A stretch of DNA of 12,600 nt from Myxococcales bacterium (GTDB lineage Bacteria; Myxococcota_A; Bradymonadia; Bradymonadales; Bradymonadaceae): positions 1-12,600 of the forward strand of contig SKMT01000410.1 in the NCBI GenBank assembly GCA_007120915.1. The letters run 5' to 3'. The position numbers were made by a program, and so were the translations under genes. A model generated the notes under the pieces. The model was not told the origin of the DNA and made no database searches. It saw only the letters and a program-made list of their open reading frames with translations. This document shows, one piece after another, positions 1 to 7,067 of the stretch (positions within the stretch are counted from its first letter, which is position 1; every line of letters begins with the position of its first letter).

Positions 1-379
1 CGGTTCCCCCCCCGGAAGTGGTCACGTCCACCGGTCGATCTCCCACCTCGATGCCCGTGATCCCCGGGCGGCGGTTGTCCGTATTGACCATCCGCGGGGC
101 CTCCTGGCCAAGCGCCACCACACCCACCCGACTGCTTCGCTGGCTGGCGACCAGACCGAATCCGTTGCCACCGTCTTCACAGCCGATCAGCGGTTGAGTG
201 CTGAACGTGGCGTCGGCCTGAATGATCTCCGGCAGGCAGACCTCTCCACCTGCCACCGCCATCGCCGACGGCGCCTGCAACGACGGCGGCTGCTGAGGTT
301 GATCCTCCTCACCACAACCCACCGCCACTGCTACCAGAGCCGCAATCGCGGCCAGTCTCATCGATCTGCTACGTCGCAT
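1..379 (-). CDS. Lipoprotein, probable beta-propeller type (partial, C-terminus beyond window)
   Basis: Reading leftward there is an open frame without a stop from about 379 to the window edge, so only the first ~126 residues are visible. It begins with a basic N-terminus (MRRSRSMR), then a hydrophobic run and a lipobox-like VAVGC with Cys22. This predicts lipidation by Lgt and cleavage by signal peptidase II. A Gln/Pro-rich linker follows (EEDQPQQPP). The segment ending in GDRPVDVTTSGGG resembles the opening of a YVTN/NHL-type propeller blade. That reading is inference, because too little is visible to name a family. I chose ATG 379 over ATG 385 because the AGAGGA motif at 393-388 lies 8 bases from the former and only 2 from the latter. 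The gene starts 44 bases after the stop of another lipoprotein gene on the same strand and is probably its operon partner. Substrate and partners are unknown. Confidence 0.7.
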   Translation of the reverse strand, partial: MRRSRSMRLAAIAALVAVAVGCGEEDQPQQPPSLQAPSAMAVAGGEVCLPEIIQADATFSTQPLIGCEDGGNGFGLVASQRSSRVGVVALGQEAPRMVNTDNRRPGITGIEVGDRPVDVTTSGGGT

Positions 380-387
380 CGTCATGG

Positions 388-393
388 TCCTCT
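388..393 (-). promoter_or_regulatory. Shine-Dalgarno site deciding the start of the partial lipoprotein
   Basis: Reverse-strand AGAGGA. It lies 8 bases before ATG 379-377 and only 2 bases before the in-frame ATG 385-383, so the downstream ATG is favoured as the start. Confidence 0.5.
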
Positions 394-423
394 GTGGACT
401 TCGGTACAAACCTTGACCGTCAA

Positions 424-1704
424 CTACTGGATGGTGTCGATGACGGTATGGAACGTCTCGCTGCCCGGGTCCAGATCGATCACGGCGACCCGACCGCAGT
501 AGCGATCCTCTTCGTCACAGGGCGTCTCGCCGTCTTCTCCGGCGTCAAACAGGGTGACATATCCCTGACAACGCTCCCCCTCGACGTTGCAGTGAACACC
601 ACCGGGATCGGTGTCCATCGAGTAGGGGCTTCGCCCCACGTCGATCTTGTCGACCACCGCCTCTCGGTCCGGTTCCACCACCTCCACGGTGCCGTGGCGA
701 TAGGAGGGCACGTAGACCCGGTCGACGCCGTCGGCACCGCGGTGGAAATGCACCTCCGAGGGACGCCGCTCCAGCGAGATGGTGTTGACCACCTCCGGGC
801 CGCCCTCGTCGTCCATCCCTACCACATGCAAAGCACTGGGGCTTCGGGTGGCCACGTACATCCAGTCGCCGTCGCTGTCGAAATCAAGCCCTCGCGCGTC
901 GAGATTGCTGCCGCTGTCAGCCAGCTCAATGGCGTAGCCGCGCACGATGGCCTCCACCTCTCCGTAGTCGTTGATAAATGGGGAAAATCCGTCGACCCGG
1001 TGGCTTCTTCGCCCCGCCACGTACACCTCTTCAGTGCCCGGGCGCACTTCGATCTGGGCGCCTCCCTCGTCGACGAGCCCGGCGCTTCGCAGCGACGCGC
1101 CGGCGAAATCATCACCGCCGAACACTGCGCTGGTGACCTCTCGGCCGGCCAGATGGGACAGATGCACCGTGTCGAACTGACGCAACTCCTCGCCTTCGAC
1201 CCGCTCGATGCTGCCGACGGCAACTCCGAACGGATCGGAGGGGATTCGCGATCCGTCGCGGCTGTCCGGGATGCGACGCGTGGTGCAGGGGCGGGTGTCT
1301 GCCTCCCGTTCGCCCCCCACCTCGCAGTACAGCCCCTGGCCCTGTTCGGCCACCGACAGCATCGTCAACTCGTTGTTCTGGCGGCTGGGCACGTAGGCGC
1401 GCGATGCATCTTCGTTCAGCGCGATATGCCCGCCAAAAGACGGGATGAACGGCGTGGCTTCCGGCAAAAACTCGCCCTCCACCGTGTCGTACACCGACAC
1501 CGTTCCGCCCAGACTATCGCGATACAACTGGTCGAAATTGCTGTTGACCACGTACAGAAATCGCCCGTCCGGGTGCATCTGTACCCCGATGGGATAATAC
1601 AGCCCGTCGCGGGGTGGGAACGGATCTTCGTACGTTTCACAACTGGCGAGCCCCAGGGCGGCCAACAACACCGCCACCGTCGCGAACCTGATGTGGATTT
1701 CCAT
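424..1704 (-). CDS. Beta-propeller lipoprotein (YVTN-like repeats)
   Basis: A 426-residue secreted lipoprotein. The signal peptide (residues 1-21) ends in the lipobox LASC with Cys22, so the mature protein should be membrane-anchored by lipid. Repeated strands of the form GxxxHPDGRFLYVVNS, ALNEDASRAYVPSRQ, RPGTEEVYVAGR, DFDSDGDWMYVATR and GVDRVYVPSYRHGTVEV recur about every 45-60 residues. This is typical of YVTN/lactonase-like beta-propellers. I saw no catalytic motif. Six cysteines in the mature chain after the lipid Cys (about residues 127, 140, 372, 379, 396, 403) could form disulfides. The frame is open further upstream to 2049, but that extension overlaps the preceding gene and places the signal peptide internally, so ATG 1704 is the start. 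The Shine-Dalgarno is weak (GGA, 5 bases away). It sits between the YyaL-type gene (85-base gap) and another lipoprotein gene (44-base gap). The specific role is unknown. Confidence 0.85.
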   Translation of the reverse strand: MEIHIRFATVAVLLAALGLASCETYEDPFPPRDGLYYPIGVQMHPDGRFLYVVNSNFDQLYRDSLGGTVSVYDTVEGEFLPEATPFIPSFGGHIALNEDASRAYVPSRQNNELTMLSVAEQGQGLYCEVGGEREADTRPCTTRRIPDSRDGSRIPSDPFGVAVGSIERVEGEELRQFDTVHLSHLAGREVTSAVFGGDDFAGASLRSAGLVDEGGAQIEVRPGTEEVYVAGRRSHRVDGFSPFINDYGEVEAIVRGYAIELADSGSNLDARGLDFDSDGDWMYVATRSPSALHVVGMDDEGGPEVVNTISLERRPSEVHFHRGADGVDRVYVPSYRHGTVEVVEPDREAVVDKIDVGRSPYSMDTDPGGVHCNVEGERCQGYVTLFDAGEDGETPCDEEDRYCGRVAVIDLDPGSETFHTVIDTIQ

Positions 1705-1712
1705 GCTGTTCC

Positions 1713-1782
1713 GGGGGGTTGGAGACGTTGTCGAACGGTGCGCGAATGCGCACTGCTCGGATAGCACAACCAACGGCCCCCC
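1713..1782 (-). other. Nested inverted repeat in the operon between the yyaL-type gene and the lipoprotein
   Basis: GTGCGC (1738-1743) and GCGCAC (1748-1753) form a perfect 6-bp stem with a 4-base loop. Outside it, GGGGGGTTGG (1713-1722) can pair with CCAA plus CCCCCC (1770-1773 and 1777-1782), leaving a three-base bulge. On the transcribed strand the inner edge of the outer stem lies just upstream of the weak GGA and start codon at 1704. There is no U-tract, so a simple intrinsic terminator is unlikely. It may be an mRNA structure that tunes translation or stability. That function is inference. Confidence 0.35.
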
Positions 1783-1789
1783 GCAAACC

Positions 1790-3856
1790 TCAGAAGGGCA
1801 GCTCTTCCGCCTCCGTGACGGGCTGACGGCACACCCCTCGCTCGCACACATACACCGTGGTCTGCCCGTGGACCGTCGACTTGTCGCGCACCACCGCGGG
1901 TTGCGCGTCGTCCCTGTCGGCGTCGTCGACGACCACCATCCCTGCATCGCGCAGATAGGCGCGCCGAAGTCGCTTCTGGAGCGTCTCCCCTCCTTCTTCT
2001 TGCCCCCGCGCGCACACCACCTGTCGTGGTCCCTCCTGATGAACGTCAAACACCCGCAGCATATTCGTCATCGCCTCCGGGTGTTTCGTCAGCGCATCGG
2101 CGTAGGCGGCAAGCCCCCGTTCGACCTGTTCATGAAGCGATTCGTCGCCGGTCCACAGCGCCAGCCGCTGCATCGCCTCCAGCGCCCGCGAGCTCGCCGA
2201 CGGGGTGGCCCGATCGTGCACCTCGACCTGGCGCACCAGCAGGTCGCCGTGGTCATCCTGCGCATAGAACAACGCTCCCGAATCGCTCTGAAACCGCTCC
2301 ATCATCTCGTCGACGAGCTGCTGTGCATCGTCGAGCCACCGCGGGCTCGACGTCGCCTCGTACAGCGCCACCGCCGCAAGCGCCATATTCGCGTAGTCGC
2401 TCAGACAACCGGCATACCGGGTGCGTCCCCGGCTGTGGATCCGGTGCAGATCTGTGGCGCGCGCGCCGTTGCACATCTCGTCGAGCACAAAATCAGCCGC
2501 CTGCTGTGCCGCGTCGATAAAATCGTGGCGCTGAAGAGCAAACCCCGCCTTCGCCAGCGCCTCGATCATCAATCCGTTCCAGGAGGCGATAATCTTGTCG
2601 TCCGTCGCCGGCTTCACCCGCCTGTTGCGGGCCTCCAACAACCGGCGGCGCATCTTCTCGAAATCGTTCGGCAGCTCTCCCTTCGGAAACCGCCCTGCCT
2701 CAACGTCGACCGCCTCCAGCCGATGCAGCGCCGAGGTTCCGTCCTCGAAATTGCCCTGGTCGACCACCCCCCAAAACTGCGCGGCGCGTCGCCCGTCTTC
2801 ATCGCCCAGCACTTCCCGCAACTCGTCGGGAGTCCACACGAAGAATTTGCCCTCTTCTCCCTCCGTATCTGCATCCTGGGTCGAATAAAACGCCCCCGTC
2901 TCCCCGGCGTCGTGCATCTGTCGCAGCACATAGTCGCCGATCTCGTCGACGATGCGCCGAAACAAAGGCCGGCCCGTCAACTGCCAGCCCTCCCGGTAGG
3001 CCGTCATCAACAGCGCATTGTCGTACAGCATCTTCTCAAAATGGGGGATCAGCCACTTCTCGTCGGTTGAATAGCGGTGAAATCCCCCGCCGAGTTGGTC
3101 GTACATCCCCCCGCAGGCCATCTGCACCAGGGTGTGATCGATCATCTTCCGGGCCCGCTGGCGCTGCTGTTCGCTGAAGTCGTCGCCCTGGCTGATCCGC
3201 ATCAACAGCCGGCACTGCGCCGAAGGCGGGAACTTCGGGGCCCGTCCGAACCCTCCATGGTGCGGGTCGAATTTACGCGACAGCCCGTCGGCGGCGATCC
3301 GCACCACCTCCCGGCCCGGCAACTGCCCGGCTTCCGTCGGATCTGCAAGCGCTTCGAGTCGCTCGGTGATCGCGTCGGCGATCTCGTCGATCCGCCCCCG
3401 CTCTTCGGTCCAGACCCGGTGCACCTCCTCAATGACATCGCGAAACCCGGGGCGCCCCCACTTGGTGTGCGGCGGGAAGTAGGTTCCGGCGTAAAACGGC
3501 TCCAACTGCGGGGTGAGCCACACGCTCATCGGCCAGCCCCCCTGCCCCGACAGCATCTGCACCGCGTCCATGTAGATCCCGTCGACGTCGGGACGCTCCT
3601 CCCGGTCGACCTTCACGTTCACGAAGTAGTCGTTGAGAAGCCCGGCGATCTCGTCGTTCTCAAAGCTCTCCTCCTCCATCACGTGGCACCAGTGGCACGC
3701 CGAGTAGCCCACCGACAAAAAGATCGGCCGGTCCTCGCGGCGCGCCCGCTCAAGCGCCTCTTCTCCCCAGGGATACCAGTCGACCGGATTGTCTGCGTGC
3801 TGGCGAAGGTAGGGGCTGGTCTCATCGGCCAGCCGACTTTCGGATCGTGGCGACAT
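1790..3856 (-). CDS. YyaL/SPATA20-family thioredoxin-domain protein (DUF255)
   Basis: A full-length 688-residue member of the DUF255 family (bacterial YyaL, human SPATA20), which usually runs to about 650-750 residues. Residues ~5-165 are the thioredoxin-like domain. It opens with ETSPYLRQHADNPVDWYPWG and carries the family signature SACHWCHVM with the CxxC pair Cys54/Cys57, followed by GGWPMSVWLTP and FYAGTYFPP. Residues ~190-680 form the (alpha/alpha)6 toroid that resembles glycosidases and epimerases, marked by GGGFHRYSTDEKWLIPHFEK, FYSTQDADTEGEEGKFFVW and DDKIIASWNGLMIEA. The biochemical function of the family is unresolved; redox or sugar-related roles have been suggested. I saw no signal peptide, so it is probably cytoplasmic. 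ATG 3856 is supported by GAGGAG at 3867-3862 with a 5-base spacer. It heads a leftward run with two lipoprotein genes and is divergent from rpmG-rpsR. Confidence 0.95.
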   Translation of the reverse strand: MSPRSESRLADETSPYLRQHADNPVDWYPWGEEALERARREDRPIFLSVGYSACHWCHVMEEESFENDEIAGLLNDYFVNVKVDREERPDVDGIYMDAVQMLSGQGGWPMSVWLTPQLEPFYAGTYFPPHTKWGRPGFRDVIEEVHRVWTEERGRIDEIADAITERLEALADPTEAGQLPGREVVRIAADGLSRKFDPHHGGFGRAPKFPPSAQCRLLMRISQGDDFSEQQRQRARKMIDHTLVQMACGGMYDQLGGGFHRYSTDEKWLIPHFEKMLYDNALLMTAYREGWQLTGRPLFRRIVDEIGDYVLRQMHDAGETGAFYSTQDADTEGEEGKFFVWTPDELREVLGDEDGRRAAQFWGVVDQGNFEDGTSALHRLEAVDVEAGRFPKGELPNDFEKMRRRLLEARNRRVKPATDDKIIASWNGLMIEALAKAGFALQRHDFIDAAQQAADFVLDEMCNGARATDLHRIHSRGRTRYAGCLSDYANMALAAVALYEATSSPRWLDDAQQLVDEMMERFQSDSGALFYAQDDHGDLLVRQVEVHDRATPSASSRALEAMQRLALWTGDESLHEQVERGLAAYADALTKHPEAMTNMLRVFDVHQEGPRQVVCARGQEEGGETLQKRLRRAYLRDAGMVVVDDADRDDAQPAVVRDKSTVHGQTTVYVCERGVCRQPVTEAEELPF

Positions 3857-3954
3857 CTGAACTCCTCGGTTGGTGAACGGGGCAAAGATGCTATCGAACG
3901 TCCCAATTTCAAGTCGCCCACCGCACCGAACTGTAGGAATTCAACCCCGCGCCC

Positions 3955-3983
3955 TTGCGTTCCCGCCCGGGTGCCGCTATGTA
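3955..3983 (+). promoter_or_regulatory. Candidate sigma-70 promoter for rpmG-rpsR
   Basis: TTGCGT (3955-3960) and TATGTA (3978-3983) are separated by exactly 17 bases in the divergent gap upstream of rpmG. The -35 matches consensus at 4 of 6 positions and the -10 at its first three. This would give a leader of roughly 90 bases. I saw no convincing Zur-like palindrome near it. No equally good promoter was recognised for the opposite-strand yyaL-type gene, which must also start in this gap. Confidence 0.35.
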
Positions 3984-4082
3984 GTTGGCCCCCTGTTGTG
4001 GGATCAAATTTTCGAACACCTTCCGTCCCGCCCTGCGGGCCGGGCCGATCGTCGAGATCGTCTAGTACTACGGAGCATCGCC

Positions 4083-4238
4083 ATGCGAGAAAAAATTAAA
4101 CTCGTCTCCACCGCCGGTACCGGTTACTTCTACACCACCACCAAGAACCGGCGGAACACCCCGGACAAGCTGCGGGTCAAAAAATATGACCCCGTCGCCG
4201 GCAAACACGTCGAGTTCGTCGAAAAGAAGATCAAATAA
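4083..4238 (+). CDS. rpmG: 50S ribosomal protein L33, cysteine-free type
   Basis: A 51-residue L33, a small component of the large ribosomal subunit near the E site. REKIKLVSTAGTGYFYTTTK and KYDPVAGKHVEF match the Escherichia coli-type protein closely. Both zinc-ribbon cysteine pairs found in C+ L33 proteins are absent: the first pair is replaced within STAG, and the second, normally CPxC, reads DPVA. This is therefore the zinc-independent C- form. The upstream frame is open to about 3870, but homology and GGAG at 4072-4075, 7 bases before ATG 4083, fix the start. rpsR follows after 50 bases and is presumably co-transcribed. More often rpmG lies near secE-nusG or rpmB, so this location suggests either a rearrangement or a second paralogue set. 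Confidence 0.97.
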   Translation: MREKIKLVSTAGTGYFYTTTKNRRNTPDKLRVKKYDPVAGKHVEFVEKKIK

Positions 4239-4288
4239 CGTCGGTGTCCGGCCCCTGGCCGCACCGCAAGCAACGATAAGGAATTGCA

Positions 4289-4531
4289 ATGGCCAAATAT
4301 CCCAACATCAACTGGCGTCGACGCCGCAAAGTCGATCCCTTCGACCAGAATCCCTCCTGGGAGTTGGACTACAAGAACCCGGAGCTGTTGAAGCTGTTCG
4401 TGACCCGAACCGGCAAGATTCTGCCCCGGCGCATCACCGGCGTCAGCGCCCGCAACCAGCGCAAGCTGCGCAAGGCGATTCTGCGCGCCCGCCAGATCGG
4501 ATTCCTCCCCTACACCACCCACCGCACCTGA
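4289..4531 (+). CDS. rpsR: 30S ribosomal protein S18, cysteine-free type
   Basis: An 80-residue S18, which binds S6 and the central domain of 16S rRNA on the small-subunit platform. The core DYKNPELLKLFVT, GKILPRRITGVSARNQRKL and AILRARQIGFLPY is diagnostic. The N-terminal segment RRRRKVDPFDQ has Asp at both positions where zinc-binding S18 proteins carry CxxC (KVCPFC), and the protein has no cysteine at all. It is therefore a C- form. The start is supported by AAGGA at 4279-4283 and by the typical basic N-terminus. It lies behind rpmG rather than in the common rpsF-rpsR-rplI order, so a second rpsR may exist elsewhere in the genome. Three hairpins follow the gene. Confidence 0.96.
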   Translation: MAKYPNINWRRRRKVDPFDQNPSWELDYKNPELLKLFVTRTGKILPRRITGVSARNQRKLRKAILRARQIGFLPYTTHRT

Positions 4532-4538
4532 GCGGTGG
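4519..4538 (+). other. Hairpin overlapping the rpsR stop codon
   Basis: CCACCGC (4519-4525) and GCGGTGG (4532-4538) form a perfect 7-bp stem. The 6-base loop contains the TGA stop. It is the first of three consecutive stem-loops and has no U-tract. Confidence 0.4.
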
Positions 4539-4542
4539 TCCC

Positions 4543-4571
4543 GCGCCGGTGTCCCTTCGATTCACCGGCGC
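4543..4571 (+). terminator. Stem-loop downstream of rpsR (possible terminator without U-tract)
   Basis: GCGCCGGTG (4543-4551) and CACCGGCGC (4563-4571) form a perfect, very GC-rich 9-bp stem with an 11-base loop. The following bases (TCAACAAACC) are not T-rich, so it is not a classical intrinsic terminator. It could act with the next hairpin in termination or protect the 3' end of the ribosomal-protein mRNA. Confidence 0.4.
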
Positions 4572-4589
4572 TCAACAAACCGTCACAAC

Positions 4590-4617
4590 CCCCCGTGATT
4601 TGCGGGGCTCACGGGGG
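4590..4617 (+). terminator. Second stem-loop downstream of rpsR
   Basis: CCCCCGTGA (4590-4598) and TCACGGGGG (4609-4617) form a perfect 9-bp stem with a 10-base loop. It is followed by ATCGGACG rather than Ts. It begins 18 bases after the previous hairpin, forming a tandem array between rpsR and the next gene. Calling it a terminator is inference. Confidence 0.4.
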
Positions 4618-4702
4618 ATCGGACGAATCGGTTGTAGACATCGCCATACCGATTCCGATACCATCTGCCCGACGTTGGCAATCGATTACTTTCTCGGAAT
4701 GT

Positions 4703-4707
4703 GAGGA
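4703..4707 (+). promoter_or_regulatory. Shine-Dalgarno site deciding the VWA lipoprotein start
   Basis: GAGGA lies 8 bases before ATG 4716. An in-frame GTG at 4701 would swallow this site and has no comparable motif of its own, so the ATG is preferred. Confidence 0.6.
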
Positions 4708-4715
4708 CCAATCCG

Positions 4716-6839
4716 ATGGGCCGGAGTTTGCAACTCTTTTCGTATGTTTCGGTATTCGCCATCGCCGGTGCACTCGTACTGTTCGCTGCCTGTAACGAAC
4801 ACGCAGTGTCACCGGCCGATCGAACCAGTCCCGTCGAAGAACGGATCGAGCATGATCTGGGAGGCGGCCAGCAGATCGATCTGCTCTGGATGATCGACAA
4901 CTCGGGGTCGATGTGTCGTCCCCAGGGCATTCTGCGCGACGGCATCGATCGATTTGTCGACGTGCTCGCAGAGGTGAACCTCGACTTCCACCTCGGGGTG
5001 ACCACCACGCACATGTTCGAGGCGAAGCACCCCGAAGACGGTGACTTCTTCCGTGACACCGGTTCTCAACCCGGGCACCTGCAGTCGACCCCCTTCCCCG
5101 CCACCGGTACCGAGGCGGAGTGCCACTTCCCGGTGTACACTCAAGAAGACGTGGAGGCAGATCCCGATCTGGACGCCTCCCACATCGGCCAGTCCAATCC
5201 CACCTCCGTGGAACCGGTGCTCGAACAGATCGAAGAGTCGATCGAGTGCACCGAGGATCCGGGGGAATGGCAGTTTCTGGTCAATGACTTCGAAGAGGAA
5301 GAATTTCGCTGCGCCCCCGACAACAACCACTTCGAAACCTGCAACAGCGAAGACAACGATCCCAATGACCACTGGTGCGAATGCCCGGCGGACAACCCCG
5401 GGGACTGGCCCAACTGCATCGACTGCGATGCGCTTTACGGCGATGCATCCGACCGGCGCCAGATCGATGACTTCTTTCCCGATCCCGCAGCCTACCGCGA
5501 CATCCCGCTGGTGATCCAATCCGAAAACTACGATCTGACCACCGAAGAGGGCATCGAAGAGTTGCGCGACGACTTCAGTTGCATGAGCTTCGTGGGAACC
5601 CGTGGCGACGGCTTCGAGATGGGTCTGGGCGCTGTGGTCAAGGCGCTGTCCCCGGAGATGACCGGCGGCGCCGATGTCGACCCCGAGGAGCTACTTGAAA
5701 ACCCCGAAGACTACCGCGACGAGTACCCCAACGCCGGTTTTCTTCGCCCCGAAGCGGACACAGGCATCGTCTTCGTCACCGACGAAAACGACTGCACCTA
5801 CGACCCCGACCAGTTTGACCGTGGCAGCGGTTGCGACGTCAACAACTGCACCATCGAAGAGGCTCGCGGTGAAGACGGCGCACTCATTCCCCCCGAACAG
5901 TTGGCCGAAGAGCTGAAACACAACGTCGCCTTCAGCCGCGGACACGACCCCGACGACGATGGCTTTGACCTCGACGAGTTCGCCTCCACCATCATTCCCG
6001 CTTCCATCCACGGCAGCTACCAGAATCCGCAGGACATCGCAGACCGGGTCGACGAACCGATCCCGCAGTCCTGCCCTGATGAAGAGGTCGGCTGGTATGA
6101 CGACTACTTCATGCGCGGGAACTATCCCTGGGGCGTGCCTCCCTCCTGCCACAGCAACATCGGCATCGGCTGGTCCGGACATCGCTACGAGTACTTCATA
6201 CGCGAGTTCGAGCAGTTCTTCCCGCTGCCCGACGAAAACGACCCTGACGCCCCGCTTCCCGGCGAGATGTGCGAGGGCTTCGCTGAATTCGTCCAGCAGC
6301 AAGAAGAAGGTCAAGAAGACGAAGACAACATCCTCACCCAGCTCGCCGAGTTCTTCCGCGGTGAAACAGTCACCTGCATCGACGAGGTCTACCCCTGCTC
6401 CGGCCCCGACAGCAGCTGCCCCCCTCACGTCTCCGACGGCACCGACGGAACATGCACCCCCTACCCCGGTATCGCCGACGACGACCAGATCTATTACTGC
6501 GACAGCGGTGTAGAGGTGCGGCTCGCCCCCGCCGACGATGACCACACTCGCGAAGATCTCGAAGAGACCGGCGCCTGTATCGAAGACTCCTGGGGAGAAG
6601 GTGATCTGGCCGACACCTGTGTGGTCGACCGCGACTGGTACGACTGGATCGCCTGCCCCGGCCGCGCCGGTGCAATGCAGTTGCAGTGGGATGAAAGCCG
6701 CAACTGGTTCGCTGCGATCGGCGAGTTCCGCAGCATCATCCGCTACGTCACCGGCTCCGAAATCCAGGAACAGCAACAGGACGATCAGTCCGACGACAAC
6801 CAACAGGCCCAAAACCAGGACAACGACCAGGACGAATAA
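4716..6839 (+). CDS. VWA-domain lipoprotein, acidic and cysteine-rich
   Basis: A 707-residue secreted lipoprotein. The hydrophobic N-terminus ends at LFAAC, making Cys26 the probable lipid attachment site. The VWA fold is marked by the metal-ion-dependent adhesion site MIDNSGSM (Asp61, Ser63, Ser65), by the distal threonine in FVGTRGDGFEMGLG (Thr295), and by the buried strand GIVFVTDENDC (Asp356). Between the first two motifs lie about 230 residues, far more than a plain VWA domain needs. This region includes an insertion of about 100 residues with eight cysteines (residues ~136-237). A further cysteine-rich region follows at ~580-660. The last ~25 residues are almost pure Gln/Asp/Asn. VWA proteins of this style are frequent in Myxococcota-like bacteria and are thought to mediate metal-dependent binding at the surface, but the ligand is unknown. 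It appears monocistronic: hairpins precede it and a strong terminator follows. Confidence 0.9.
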   Translation: MGRSLQLFSYVSVFAIAGALVLFAACNEHAVSPADRTSPVEERIEHDLGGGQQIDLLWMIDNSGSMCRPQGILRDGIDRFVDVLAEVNLDFHLGVTTTHMFEAKHPEDGDFFRDTGSQPGHLQSTPFPATGTEAECHFPVYTQEDVEADPDLDASHIGQSNPTSVEPVLEQIEESIECTEDPGEWQFLVNDFEEEEFRCAPDNNHFETCNSEDNDPNDHWCECPADNPGDWPNCIDCDALYGDASDRRQIDDFFPDPAAYRDIPLVIQSENYDLTTEEGIEELRDDFSCMSFVGTRGDGFEMGLGAVVKALSPEMTGGADVDPEELLENPEDYRDEYPNAGFLRPEADTGIVFVTDENDCTYDPDQFDRGSGCDVNNCTIEEARGEDGALIPPEQLAEELKHNVAFSRGHDPDDDGFDLDEFASTIIPASIHGSYQNPQDIADRVDEPIPQSCPDEEVGWYDDYFMRGNYPWGVPPSCHSNIGIGWSGHRYEYFIREFEQFFPLPDENDPDAPLPGEMCEGFAEFVQQQEEGQEDEDNILTQLAEFFRGETVTCIDEVYPCSGPDSSCPPHVSDGTDGTCTPYPGIADDDQIYYCDSGVEVRLAPADDDHTREDLEETGACIEDSWGEGDLADTCVVDRDWYDWIACPGRAGAMQLQWDESRNWFAAIGEFRSIIRYVTGSEIQEQQQDDQSDDNQQAQNQDNDQDE

Positions 6840-6889
6840 GACCGAACAGAACTATCCTGTCGATTACATCGCACCGCCCTGGAATGAAC

Positions 6890-6936
6890 ACGCAACGGGC
6901 ACCGGTTACACGCCGGAGCCCGTTGCGTTTTCTTTT
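6890..6936 (+). terminator. Strong intrinsic terminator of the VWA lipoprotein gene
   Basis: ACGCAACGGGC (6890-6900) pairs perfectly with GCCCGTTGCGT (6918-6928). Inside it, CCGG (6902-6905) pairs with CCGG (6913-6916), so the stem is about 15 bp with one A-A mismatch and a 7-base loop. A T-rich tail, TTTTCTTTT, spans 6928-6936. The opposite strand lacks a T-run, so it works in one direction only. Confidence 0.92.
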
Positions 6937-6963
6937 GGTTCACAGCTCGTTACCTCACACCGG

Positions 6964-6992
6964 TTGGCAACATGCTCTGTTCCCGCTATTTT
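6964..6992 (+). promoter_or_regulatory. Candidate sigma-70 promoter of the kinase gene
   Basis: TTGGCA (6964-6969, 5 of 6 to the -35 consensus) and TATTTT (6987-6992, 4 of 6 to the -10 consensus) are spaced by 17 bases. They sit just after the terminator and about 75 bases before the kinase start. The position and spacing are good; activity is untested. Confidence 0.45.
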
Positions 6993-7057
6993 ACTGTGGA
7001 CCTGGCTCGAAAGATACGCGGGGAACAGCTATGCTGAGGTCATCTTGTTGAACCGAT

Positions 7058-7061
7058 GGAG
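7058..7061 (+). promoter_or_regulatory. Shine-Dalgarno site deciding the kinase start
   Basis: GGAG lies 6 bases before ATG 7068. The alternative in-frame ATG at 7056 would overlap this motif and has no clear site of its own. Confidence 0.5.
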
Positions 7062-7067
7062 TACGTG

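Noticed and set aside
394..1764. Long open frame (456 codons) on the + strand opposite the propeller lipoprotein
   Set aside because: It is the mirror of a convincing lipoprotein gene with signal peptide and repeats. The translation is His/Val/Arg-rich with no recognisable domain, as expected of antisense frames in GC-rich DNA.
1691..3070. Long + strand open frame (459 codons) opposite the YyaL-type gene
   Set aside because: It overlaps a gene with many conserved family motifs on the other strand, and its own translation shows no domain.
3870..4082. N-terminal extension of L33 in the same open frame
   Set aside because: L33 is about 50-55 residues, homology starts at MREKIKLV, and a Shine-Dalgarno site is correctly placed for ATG 4083. 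The extension lies in the divergent promoter region.
3077..4099. + strand open frame (340 codons) spanning the 5' half of the YyaL gene and the divergent gap
   Set aside because: It is antisense to conserved thioredoxin-domain coding sequence and runs across the promoter region into rpmG out of frame. No domain is visible.
4186..4704. 172-codon + strand frame overlapping rpmG and rpsR
   Set aside because: It is out of frame with both ribosomal proteins and crosses the three hairpins. The Pro/Arg/His/Gln-rich translation is not protein-like.
5691..6812. 373-codon minus-strand frame opposite the VWA gene
   Set aside because: Its Val/Gly/Ala-rich translation is the complement of Asp/Glu codons. 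The + strand carries a signal peptide, a MIDAS motif and a terminator.
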